Shown in pieces: positions 1-10,600 of a stretch of 64,000 nt of DNA. Numbering within the stretch: the first letter of the stretch is position 1; every line of letters begins with the position of its first letter. The position numbers and the translations under genes were made by a program. Origin of the DNA: Strigamia acuminata (Eukaryota; Arthropoda; Chilopoda; Geophilomorpha; Linotaeniidae); contig OX442318.1 of NCBI GenBank assembly GCA_949358305.1, positions 1,226,501 through 1,290,500 of the forward strand. The letters are read 5' to 3'. The notes under the pieces are model-generated. The model saw only the letters and a list, made by a program, of their open reading frames with translations, was not told the DNA's origin and ran no database searches.

Positions 1-6
1 CTCACC

Positions 7-219
7 ATGTATAAATATAATATTAGAATTAATATGAATGCAATTAATGAGAAAAGTAGCCTATCCACCCCCTCTTGGTATCGAGAGCTGTCCATTGCAC
101 TTTTCAAATTTGAAATCTGCCCACTGGTTTCGGAAGAGATCGAGGTCAGAAAGACACAAACACATTCACAGAGACTCCTCACGATTAATATATTGATAAA
201 CATTTGCTTTATCTGCTAG
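7..219 (+). CDS. Possible exon of DEG/ENaC channel just after TM1 (5' part off the left edge)
   Basis: This open frame reads into a stretch (around 95-200) with a Phe-x-Phe-Glu-Ile-Cys-Pro-x-x-SerGluGluIle pattern. The same region of the second unit of the two-unit channel gene (exon 41942-42710) reads FPRIVHC followed by ESEEI, the usual 'FP-x-(V/I)-x-(I/H)-C' segment after TM1 of DEG/ENaC channels. It would be the exon before 480-534 of the same gene. No convincing donor was found: GTCAGA at 166 is in phase 0 but weak, and the frame closes at 217-219. It may be a degenerate exon. The call rests on a short alignment by eye. Confidence 0.3.
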   Translation: MYKYNIRINMNAINEKSSLSTPSWYRELSIALFKFEICPLVSEEIEVRKTQTHSQRLLTINILINICFIC

Positions 220-479
220 TGGTTTTACACACTACTGATAAACACCACCATAATTCTAGTAATTCCATTATTCTGTAAATTAATGCACTTTTTTCAAAAA
301 ATTGTTTTATTACAGAAGTTTTTTTAGTGTACGATAACAAATCAAATCAACTCCTGATTTCGTTTTAGTCTACTTTTTTTAATTTTGCAAAGCCCTTGAC
401 CACGTTTTTCTATTGTTACACAACAATATGCTGTAGATTGATTGTAGGATTGCTTTTCACTTACAAGATTTGTTTGTAG

Positions 480-3400
480 TTCAACAGCACATGTGTTTCA
501 ACAGTATTTGGAGTCTGCAGAAAGCATAAAAAAGGTAGAAACAAATACAGTAGACCTAATTCTGTTTTTACGTGGTAGATAAGTTGCAGAAAAAACCTTG
601 TAAAAAATGTAAAGAAAAAAAGGCTGTGTACCTGGATTAATAAATAGGTGATTGGTTCTACTAGTGGAAAGCATAAGTTTGGAAACATCAATAATTCCAA
701 AAAATATTTTTTCTTTCACCTTTGTTGTGTGGAAATAAATGATTGACAAATATGACGAGTTCATACACATTGTTGCCCTTTTAGACACCAAAATATGCAA
801 ATTTTCTGGAATTTCATAGAGAATTACAGTTTTTGGAAATAATTTGCCTTCAAATTTAATGGTCAAGTGCACTGAGTGGGTTAAAAACCTGTAGTGTTCC
901 GCCATCTTGGTGAAAACTTAACAATGTACTTTTGACAAAATCTTAAGAGTGAACATTCTTGATTCTGTGCTGAGATTTTATCTCTAAAATCCCTACTCCA
1001 AAGTACACCATGATGGAAACCATCTATAGCGATCCAGACTCGTAACCCATTACGTACGTTACAAAACCCAAACTTAATTGATGAAAAACTAAACTATAGT
1101 TATGATATGTAACTACAATGACAATACGCGCGACAAAACCAGTTGCCCAAAATTCAAAGTATGACGTCATCAGTTGCCAAGTTAGCAGGTTTAAGCTGAA
1201 ACTTGGATTAAACACGTAAGACAACAGTGGAAAAAGTGAAAAGGGGAGAAAATTGGAACCGATGACATACAACAGGAAAGCAGAGAGAGACAATGTAATA
1301 ACAATTACAATATGATAAAAACAACAATTTAGTTTTTCATCAAATAATTCACTTTGGCTTTTTCTATTATTGCCGTTGAGAATTTGATGAAAACCCGCTC
1401 ACTTGTCAGTGCACTTTTGTATTTTCTATTTTAGAATAAAAAAAGTTGCAAATTCAGTTGGATTCAGTTCTCCACGTACAAACCCTGGCCAGTTAAATTG
1501 GAATCAATGTAGATTCAAACAGATTCCATAAAATTCCAGATTCCAGATTCCAGCTATGTATGCGATTCCACCCTATGTCGTACCCCTCAGAACACACAGT
1601 CATGTCAAGTTAAATAAAAGCCTTTAAAAATAGAATTGAGTTTACAATGTGTACAAAATACAACTAGTATTTTTCACTCACTTCTAAATTGTTACAGTTG
1701 ATCAACCATATTCTTCAAAGTACCCGTTTTTAAATCTTCCAAATATAACTGAATTCTGGAAAGTGAGTCGAGCAGTGAAATCGTTTGTGTTCTCAGTTTC
1801 CATTCCACTAGGTTAATTTAATTTAATTTATTCCAGAGAACACGTGATAAAACTTACGCCAAACCCAAATTGCAAGTGGATCGAGCAGTAAGATCGTTTG
1901 TGTTTTCCGTTTCCATTCCACTGGGTTAATTTAATTTAATTTAATTTAATTTATTCCAGAGCTTCATTCTATCACAGAATCAAATCTTTCACCCAAAATA
2001 TATTTTCTACCTGTCCAACTTGAATGAAATTGTTGTCGACATTTCTCGTCAATCGGTTGTGTTTATAGTAAAATGTACTCTGTGTAGCCCAGACCTAGCG
2101 CCGTCCGGACTAGTTGGCAGGGACCAACAAACAATAGTCAGCAATGGCAAATTTTCTTCGCAGTCCAGAGAGCTCTCTGGTCCGGACTCCGGACTCAGCA
2201 ATGCGTCTCCTATAGAGAAAAATCACTGAATGGTCCGGACAAAAAACAATAGCGTATCGATTTTATAATGAAAAAAGTTATAAAAATAATTAAACACACT
2301 AATTAATTAATTGCCGGGTTCACAAGAATTGAAAACAGAAATTTGCATAAAAGTACCATTACGTAATGTGCGCATATGTCACGTAATGTGCACGTTCGTC
2401 ACGTAATGCGCATGTACATGACGTACGTGCACATTATCCCTTAGCGGAAAATTGGGTTTTCAACCTTTGTGAATTTGGCGTTTGTCCTGGTGTTTCTATT
2501 CATTGGTATTGCTTCTTGCATTCAAACTCATTTTAGTGTATATTTTCGAATTGTTTTAATGGAGGGAAGATTAATTTTTTAACTCACTCTACATCTCTAG
2601 TCCGGACATATGCCATTTGTCCAGACGATTTAAAGACTGGACAGTATTTCAGAGCTACACACAGTAGAGTGTGCTAACACAAAACGCACTGATGTTGAAA
2701 CATTAATTAATTCTGTCTAGTTGGTTCGAGTGAATACTCCAAAAAGCCCTTGTGCAACAAACGAGCGAGTTGCAGCATGCGAAGCCAAATGTTATGCAGT
2801 AAAACTGCAGGAGCAACCATTCAAATGCCAGTACGTATGTTCTCAATCTCAACTCATTGGTTTCCATCTGTCAGTTGAATTCACCAGAAAGGGAAGAAAG
2901 TAACAGAATGTGCATGGTATCACATTTAAGCAGTCTGGGTAGTTTGGGGACAATTAATCGGCACCAATTAAACGAGCATCACCAAACAAAGTTGTGAGGT
3001 TGTGAGATTGTGACATTTGGACACAAGATATAGGAATAACTGTCGTCTGTAGTTCAACTACTAGTAACCCTCTGGCCCATTCAACTGAAGCATACTAAAT
3101 TGGCTCCGACTGATTGTCTAGTGGACATAATGTATTCCTTTGATTCTAACTTGTAAGTTCACTTGCGTTGCAGCATTAGCAAATCGCACGAAATTACAAG
3201 GCGCTTCAGCCAATGCGCATGTTAATGAATAAATGATGCAGATTAGATATATGTGTGACGCATGGACTTGAACTTAGCTTTAGAATGTATAAGAAACTAG
3301 TTTCAAGTTGATCTTCTTTAGGTAAGGTAAAGATTCCGAACTAGATGTCACACATGTGGATAGCAGCTTAGCAAATATTCTCTCTTTTCCATGTAAACAT

Positions 3401-4703
3401 CTCTAAAAACGGAATGCGTTTTACAATAGATGATGTCTTAGAATCCAAGAAATACGGTACCGGTAGTCATGAGATACAATTGCCATCTTTCGGGACTTGT
3501 AAACCGTTAAACATTTTCTCTTGGCTTTGGAGTGACAAAAATTTCCTTTTATTTCAAACTTGATTAATAGACACCGGATAAATGCATAAATGCATACTTC
3601 GTATGTATATTGCATATACTGTATAGCCGAAATTGGCTTAAATTGCATATTTTCCAAAAATCGTAAAATAAATTCATATATTGCCATTTTTCCGGGAAAT
3701 AACGGCGATTTATGTCTCTTTTTAACGATATGTAACATGTACGTATCAATTTTTGCATTTTTTTAAGACACGTATTATGTACGTATGCTTACGTTCAGAA
3801 AACTGAGGATTTCGCCAAAACAGACACCAGGGGAAGTCACTAAATTAGTGTCTGGAAAAAGTTTTAAGATATAAACAAATAAACAAATAAAAAAATAGAA
3901 ATAAATGAATTGTAATTACTAATTTTCGTTCATTTACATCAAGAAAACTTTGAAATGGCATTAAGTTGTTATTTATCACCTGATTTCATTCGAATAAATT
4001 TTTTTATTTTGCATATTACATTTTTTTATTGCATATTTAAATTTTTTTTTTGCATAAATTCGAATTTTTGGTGCATATTATATGCGCATATAACGAAATT
4101 TATTTTGCATATATATTCGGGGTCTATTGATTAACAAGGTTTTGTGCATGTAGCGTTTCTCTGTAGGCGGACAGGATTCGAATGTTAGCCTGCAATCAGC
4201 TTATGCATACTATCATTTACCCTCGAAGTTTTGAAATAATTCGATTAGAACAGCACTTCATATACACAATGGTGTTGGTGTTGTGTGCTGTTATATTCGG
4301 GGGAAAATGGTAAGCTTAGGCTTAGTGCAAAAACATTAACTTGTCCAAAATCTGTCGTATTGATAGATTGCCATTTATGGAAAAAAGTCATCTACCACTC
4401 TGCTTGACTCAAGAAACCGCTAAACTCACTCACACGATGTATTTGGAGACACTATTCAAGACGAATCCACACACACACTGTTCCTGTTCGAAACGCTGTC
4501 AAGAGACAATATTCATACCTTCAGTCAAAAAACACGCTGATACTGATGACTACTACTATGTATTTAAAGTTGAAAGCAACATTCGAGAAATAATTAAAGA
4601 GGAAGAGAAAATTACCATCATCAAATTGCTGTGTCAAATTGGATCGATTATTTCCATTTGGACCAGTCTCTCAATTTTTCCTCTCATTCAACATCTCAAT
4701 TGA
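480..4703 (+). CDS. DEG/ENaC (pickpocket-like) sodium channel, 3' five exons; divergent or dying copy
   Basis: Five exons with GT-AG borders and compatible phases: 480-534, 1698-1762, 1960-2055, 2721-2830 and 4367-4703 (stop TGA at 4701). They match, exon for exon, exons 7-11 of the two-unit channel gene at 41.8-44.2 kb. The 1960-2055 (96 nt) and 2721-2830 (110 nt) exons have the same lengths there. The product is the ectodomain Cys-rich part (SPC, CEAKC, FKCQ-LPF, then CSCSKRC) followed by TM2. DEG/ENaC proteins are trimeric amiloride-sensitive cation channels of the plasma membrane. Two signs of decay or altered function are visible. The G-x-S selectivity filter reads Ser-Leu-Ser, and the nearly invariant Glu at the end of TM2 is Gln (PLIQ). 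The first exon is also shorter than its paralogue, which starts with a KFQKDGKPF segment. Upstream coding sequence lies off the window, so whether this gene is also a doubled channel is unknown. Confidence 0.72.
1763..1961 (+). repeat. Tandem duplication inside intron, with a second 3' splice site
   Basis: Two imperfect copies, about 1763-1838 and 1876-1961, share GAGCAGT, TCGTTTGTGTT, TTTCCATTCCACT and a (TTTAA)n run ending in TTATTCCAG. The second copy ends at the acceptor used for the 1960-2055 exon. The first carries a decoy acceptor at 1836. The TTTAA run is longer in the second copy, which fits slippage. Confidence 0.7.
2080..2670. repeat. Possible inverted-repeat insertion in intron, with CACGTAATG tandem motif
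   Basis: The intron 2056-2720 is unusually rich in GTCCGGAC-like palindromes. Its ends are weakly inverted: TGTAGCCCAGA near 2085 against TCAGAGCTACA near 2650. Within it, 2358-2425 repeats CACGTAATGTGC/CACGTAATGCGC about three times at 20-bp spacing. No clean target duplication was found, so a MITE is only one reading. Confidence 0.3.
3568..4126. mobile_element. hAT-like MITE, 559 bp
   Basis: The element begins TAGACACCGG and ends CGGGGTCTA, with related subterminal sequence. It is flanked by a perfect 8-bp duplication TTGATTAA at 3560-3567 and 4127-4134. An 8-bp duplication with T/CAG-type ends is typical of hAT transposons. The interior is AT-rich, full of ATGCATA-like motifs, and has no coding capacity, so it is a non-autonomous derivative. 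It sits in the last intron (2831-4366) of the DEG/ENaC gene at 480-4703. Confidence 0.7.
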
Positions 4704-6417
4704 TTGCAAACTAAACCACAGAATAACTATTTTAAAAAAATGGCAGTGGCTACGTTCACGACCGACATGAGCGCATTATTTTCATGACGCGCTGTGATTG
4801 GCTGAGACCTATTGATGTCGATTCGTTTCCTCAATTTAAGTTTTCTCAAATTCGATGTTCTCCACGTTTTAGCTTCTTTTTTTCTTACAAGGGGGGAGAA
4901 CGTAGCCCCCTCTTAAACCTCCCTCCCCAGACCTAACCTTATCTGTTTTTAGCATAGTAGATCGAACTGTGTATTTATTCAATTCGTAATTTTCTTTTTA
5001 CTTTTTAAACCGATTTGTAGACAGTTTTACATTAGCTCATTTCCACTTTGTAACTCAAATGTACTAGATCGAAATGCATTCTTGTACACCTCAAAAATGA
5101 TCTATTGGTAGTTCTTTCACTGCCAACTCATCACCTCATTTTCATACATTCTAATTGTTACTAAACATTTCGTCGCTGATCATTTCGTGACCATTTTTTC
5201 ACATTTGTCCACAGTTTTTGTTCATGAATGTCATTTCAATCACAGTTAGTAAGCGCAAACTGAGCGAGAGATTAGTCCCCCTTCATCGTTAGAAATCCTC
5301 TTCGACTGAGGCGACAAAATGTATCCATTTCCTTTCTTGTACTACCAGTATTCACAAATTCATCCAATTCTCATGGCTATGCAGAACAAAACAATGCAAT
5401 GGCGCAATGATTCATGTAGTGAGTTAGCGTACATATACTATTTAAACCATCTTTAACCCATACTGTTTTGCTCAAGAAAAAGTGTTATTGTTTCTTCATC
5501 TCTAAACAGTTTTGTGTGTGCAATGTGCACAAACATTTCACCCATTGTAAACTAAGATATTTAAAAAAAATGATTGAAACAGTTCAGTTCTTATTGAAAA
5601 CTTGCATTCTAATTATTGTTACGATTAAAAAATTATTGATAATTCTAATCAAATAAATTGTGTGTGACAATGTACTTTTAACTTTTAAACTGACTTTAGC
5701 TCGTACTTGGTTCTTTTGGTCAAGTAAACGAGTTGAAATGTATTCCTTCTGTTCTAAATAGATTTGTGAATAATATGCACATCAATTTAACTCAACTATT
5801 GTTTAAAAGTCGAATACGACGTGACAACATTTTACATTTTATTTCGATACAACACTGGTAGTGAGCTAAAGTATATATACTATTGAAACCATGTTTAGCA
5901 CATACTGTGTTTTGCTCAAGAAAAAGTGTTATTGTTTCTTCATCTCTGAATGGTTTTGTGTGTGCAATGTGCACATACATTTGACCCATTGTAAACTAAG
6001 ATATTTTAAGTAAAATGATTGAAAACATGCATACAAATTATTGTTACGATTTATCACCAACAAGTTAAAAAATTATTGATAATTCTAATCAAATAAATTG
6101 TGTGTGACAATGTACTTTTATTTTTTAAACTGACTTTAGCTCGTACTTGCTTCTTTTAGTCGAGTAAACGAGTTTAAATGTATTCCTTCTGTTCTAAATA
6201 GATTTGTGAGTAATATGCACATCAATTTAACCAAACATTTCGCATCCATGTAAACAAAATAATTTAAATTTTTTGAAATTATGCATTCAAATTATTCAGA
6301 TGTTAAAATTATTGATGTTTCCTAATGCACAGAAAATTCTATTTGTGGTAATGCACTTACAAAACACTCAATTAATTTATGAGAAATCATTTGAAAAAAA
6401 GAATGTATGGCACATTA
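4704..6417. other. Intergenic region with a ~0.4-kb tandem duplication (5421-5790 and 5862-6230)
   Basis: No gene is recognised. Two copies of a roughly 370-440 bp block follow each other. Both begin near GTGAG(T/C)TA, contain TTGCTCAAGAAAAAGTG and the palindromic GTGCAATGTGCAC, and end with TATTCCTTCTGTTCTAAAT and ATGCACATCAATTTAAC. They differ by scattered substitutions and one short deletion (about 5574-5600 of copy 1 is missing in copy 2), so the duplication is not very recent. A weakly similar older piece may lie around 4990-5100. Short frames here are not conserved between the copies, so I call none coding. Confidence 0.65.
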
Positions 6418-6635
6418 CACTGCCGGACACATTTTTGTGGACAGCATGTTTTAGCAAATTGGGATGCTGTTGGAATAAACCAAGATAAAAATCATAAGAT
6501 TGACTTATTTTCTAATACAAAAATTAAAGAAAATCAAAATCAATACAGAAATAAAGTTTTAGCAGCAAAAATTCATATTTTCACGGTGACACAATTTTGT
6601 GGACACCCAAGACACAATTTTGTGGACACCTAAAT
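6418..6635 (+). repeat. Left terminal inverted repeat of Tc1-like element
   Basis: This 218-bp arm pairs with 14304-14521. Its inner end carries two direct copies of GACACAATTTTGTGGACAC in tandem (about 6587-6628). The outer end has a related GGACACATTTTTGTGGACA. Outer and inner transposase-binding repeats within long arms are the IR/DR architecture known in Tc1-like elements. Confidence 0.85.
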
Positions 6636-6667
6636 CTGTTAGGTGATTTGAATTACAAAGAAAATCT

Positions 6668-7016
6668 TTAATATTTTGTTTGACCCCCTCTCTCTTTGAT
6701 CACTTCCACTAATTTATGGTTGCAATTCTTGAACATATTTGCAATTTTCTCTCTTTTTCGGCTGTTAAGCACTTCCACTGCCTTCTCAATCTCATTCCAT
6801 AGCTGAATTTGTGAATTAAACTATTTACCATTGTAAACTAGATCACTAAGCATGTGCCAAACATCCTCAGTCAAGTTTAAATCAGAGCTGCGAGCATGCC
6901 GGCCAATAAAATCAAAATTTGCTGTCTGGAACCACCGCTTCACAATTTCAGCAGTGTGAACACTGGCATTGTCTTGTTGTAAATAATATTTGCTATCCTT
7001 GAGCTTATTGTCTAGG
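6668..7016 (-). pseudogene. Tc1-like transposase, C-terminal part with nonsense codon
   Basis: This continues the 13577-14193 frame beyond the BEL insertion. It contains the second catalytic Asp in QQDNASVHTA and the third acidic residue in SSDLNLTEDVW, which departs from the usual SPDLNPIENLW form. An in-frame TAG sits at 6821-6823, about 150 nt before the natural stop (TAA, 6668-6670). With the missing start codon this shows the transposon had decayed. Whether that came before or after the BEL insertion cannot be read from the sequence. Confidence 0.75.
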
Positions 7017-7630
7017 TGTTAAATTTGAATAAAATATCTTAACTCAAATCTAGCAACAAATTATCTAAGTCCTGGATACAAATGATACAGTTCTTTTGAG
7101 TTCTTGAAGTCCAAAATGGCGATTTTAGCAGAGAGAAATAACACACACAACCACACAGTGAAGGTAAAAAGTACACTGGTCTTTATTCAATTATTTACAC
7201 AAAAGGAAAAGGTAAAGAATGCAGATGACACGCTCTGAGCACCAATGGAAACGGTGCACACAAATTTGGAAAAACCCCACCAATTAAAAGATTAACGTGG
7301 GGACAAGAACCTTGTACAAACTAGAACAGGTCAATACACTCAAATGACAAATGGTAATTAATAATAAAAGTGTTACATCTTCAAATCAAAACATAATATT
7401 GAAGCCTAAATATGAGAAACAATATAATCAGCAAATCAATGTTAAATTCAAATCAAATATCAAAATCAATAATGTTATTATACAACACCTCAAAGCAATG
7501 TAAAAAATGGCAAATAAAATTACCCAATCACCAATATAGAAAGGAATAACAAATCAAGGTGGAAAATAGAAATACAAATGGCAATTTAAATAATGGTTTA
7601 TTTAACCCGTAAAATCACCCGATTTTCACA
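7017..7630 (-). repeat. 3' LTR of BEL/Pao element
   Basis: 614 bp. In element orientation it begins TGTGAAAATCGGG and ends AACA. It is a near-identical partner of 12960-13571. The gag-pol stop codon (7615-7617) lies inside this LTR. No good polypurine tract is visible directly upstream of it. Confidence 0.9.
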
Positions 7631-10600
7631 CTGCCGGCCGGAGGATCACCCAATCTCACTTCCAACCGTACGAGGCGTTGAACTGGTCGACGTAATTTTC
7701 CCCCATCCGCGAGCACGAGTTCACATGACCTAACTTTGTCATCGCGACCTCGTCTGACTTCGACCACTCTCCCCATCTTCCATTTCAAACGGGGTTTAAA
7801 TTGCTCCTCAATTATCACAACGTCTTCAATTTGCAGCTCACGTTTGTCTGATTTTCCCGTTTGCACCTTCAGGTCCTTTAAATATTCACGGGACCAGCGT
7901 AACCAAAATGTTAACAACATGCGTTGTTGATATTGCCACTGTCGAACGAATTTTTTTTGAGTCAGTTCGAGTATTTCAGTCGACCCTGAATCCGGCAAGT
8001 GTGTTTGCATGGTTCCCGTCAAGAAATGTGCTGGGGTAAGTGGTTCGGCTTCGCTTGGCTTCTCATACACGTATGTGATGGGCCTACGGTTGATGACCGC
8101 TTCCGTCTGTGCCAAGAAAGTTCCAAATTGATAAAAGTTGAGGTGTGCAGATCCGATTACTTTTTTCAAGCAACGTTTAACTGTCTGCACCATCCTCTCC
8201 CAGAACCCTCCCCACCACGGTGCATTTTCTACAATGAACTTCCACTCTATTCCCTTTTGAGCCAGATAATTTTGGAACGCCTCGTCTTTGGTGGAGCGTA
8301 AAAGAGATGAAAGTTCTAAATTAGCACGGTGAAAGGTGGACCTGTTGTCGCTATATATCGTCTTTGGGAGGCCTCTACGACTGATGAATCGTTCAAACGC
8401 CCCCAAAAAGTCTGTTGTTGGCAATGAGGGAACCAGTTCCAAATGCACCGCTCGAATGGTTGCGCACGTGAAAAGGGCTATATAAGCCTTGGTTGTTCGT
8501 CCCTTTATTATTATTGGTCCAGCAAAATCGACTCCAGTAACCGCAAATGGTTGGCACTTAGTCGTCCTGTCTGCTGGGAGGGGGCCTGGCACTTCTCGCA
8601 TCAACCGTCCTTGAATCTTTTTGCAGACGACGCATTTGTCCAAAATCGATTTTAAGGTCCTCCTTGCGGATGGTGTCCAGTATAAGTCTCGAAATTTTGA
8701 CAATGTGGCTGTCAATCCGCAATGAAGGACCTGTAAATGAGAGTGTTGCAAAATTAATTTCGTGAGTTTATGGTTTGGAGGTAAAATCAAAGGTTGCACA
8801 GCTGTGTGCAAATCTCGTGATTTTTGCAGTCGAGTTTGCAGTTCAATCAACCCCATATCGTTCAGCTGTGGATTCAGGTCTCGCAATTTCAAATCCCTCT
8901 GAATTTGTTTGCCATCCCTCAATTGGTTTATTTCCTGGCCATAAACCTCTGCTTGCGCGATTCGAATTAGGCCGAATCTCGCGCGTTTCAACTCAGTTGC
9001 GACCAATGGACCTCGACCTCGCTGGTTGGCGTCTTGTTGTCGCTTCCCAGCGTTGTCAGCGAATCTGAAAACCCATGCCAGTGTTCGGATTGCTTTTGAA
9101 AACAATCCAAACCTGGCAAACGGGAAAATATTAGTTACTGCTGTTTGCACGGTTTCGACGTGCATTTCAGTCGTTTCGTCATCTTCTTCGACTGGCTCTG
9201 TCGGTAGGTTTGGCCAATCTCGACGACTTCCACGTAGCCAGTCCGGTCCTTGCCACCAAAGTTGTTCGGTTATCAACGCGTCTGCGTCCATTCCTCTCGT
9301 CAGGCGGTCAGCCGGGTTTTCCACGCCCGGCACGTGTCTCCACTCTTCAATTTTCGACTTCTCCCTTATCTCCAAAACTCGATTGTGGACGAAGGTTGGT
9401 GGTCGTTTGGTTGTATTCTTGATCCAATGGAGGCAAATCTGTGAATCCGTCCAAAAAAATATTTCGCCAGGCGTCAACAACTCCTTGATTTGGTCGGAAA
9501 GGCGCACAGCAATTAGAGCTCCCATGAGTTCGAGACGTGGCAGAGTAAGTGGTTTAACAGGAGCTACACGACACTTTGACAAAATGAAATTAGTCTCAAT
9601 CAAATCACCATTAGAGTTCTGGATGTATGCCACCGCCCCATATGCCTTCGGACTCGCGTCGCAGAATATGTGTACTTCACATTGGTCAAATTCGTCCTGT
9701 CCCAACCATCGTGGGATTTGAATTTTTCTCAGAGTGGGAATTTGGTCGGTCCACTTCTTCCAATCAGCGCGCAACTCGTTGTCTAATTCGTCATCCCATG
9801 GCAAATTCCTCAGCCATAGGGACTGGAAAAACATGCGTGCTGTCACGGTGAATGGTGTAGCAAATCCTAAGGGGTCAAAAATTTGAGCAGTTATTTTGAT
9901 TACTTCTCTTTTGGTCGTTTTCTTGCTAGGTGGGCAAGTTTCTACGACTGCTAGTCCTAATTCGTCCAAATTCGGGTTCCATCTAATTCCCAGCACCTTT
10001 GTGTCTTCATCAGATGTCAGTGTCGCGTCAGATGGGCATTCCTCTTGAAATTCAGTTCTCAGTTCGGGCGAATTGGTTTGCCACTTAGCGAGTTCCATAC
10101 CGGCTGCTGCAAAAATCAAGTTGAACTGGCGAAATGTCATTAGCGCTTGAGCGACGGTCTTGAGCGACGAGATGAAATCGTCCACGTACAGACACCGTAA
10201 CAACAACTTTACTGTTTCTGGGTATTTTTTTTCGTATTTGCGCAGGTGATGTCGGATTGTTGCGCTCAATAAGAATGGGCTCGGAGTAGCGCCAAATAAT
10301 ACTCGAGTCTGGCGCAGTACCTTCAACAATGCTTTTCCTATGCCGTCCCAGCACTCATCGATCCAAAAAAATCTCGTTGCGTCGCGGTCCTTTAAGGCGA
10401 TTTCAATCATATGAAACGCCTTTTTGATGTCACCTATCATGGCTATTCTCCCAAGTCGAAATCCTAGCAATATAAATATCAGTGAAGGTAGAAAATTGAT
10501 ACCCTTTGATAAGCAATCGTTCAAGGAGAGATAACCCTTTCGATGGGATGATGCATCGAATACAACTCGCAATTTCGTGGTGACGCGCTCTTCCTTGATC

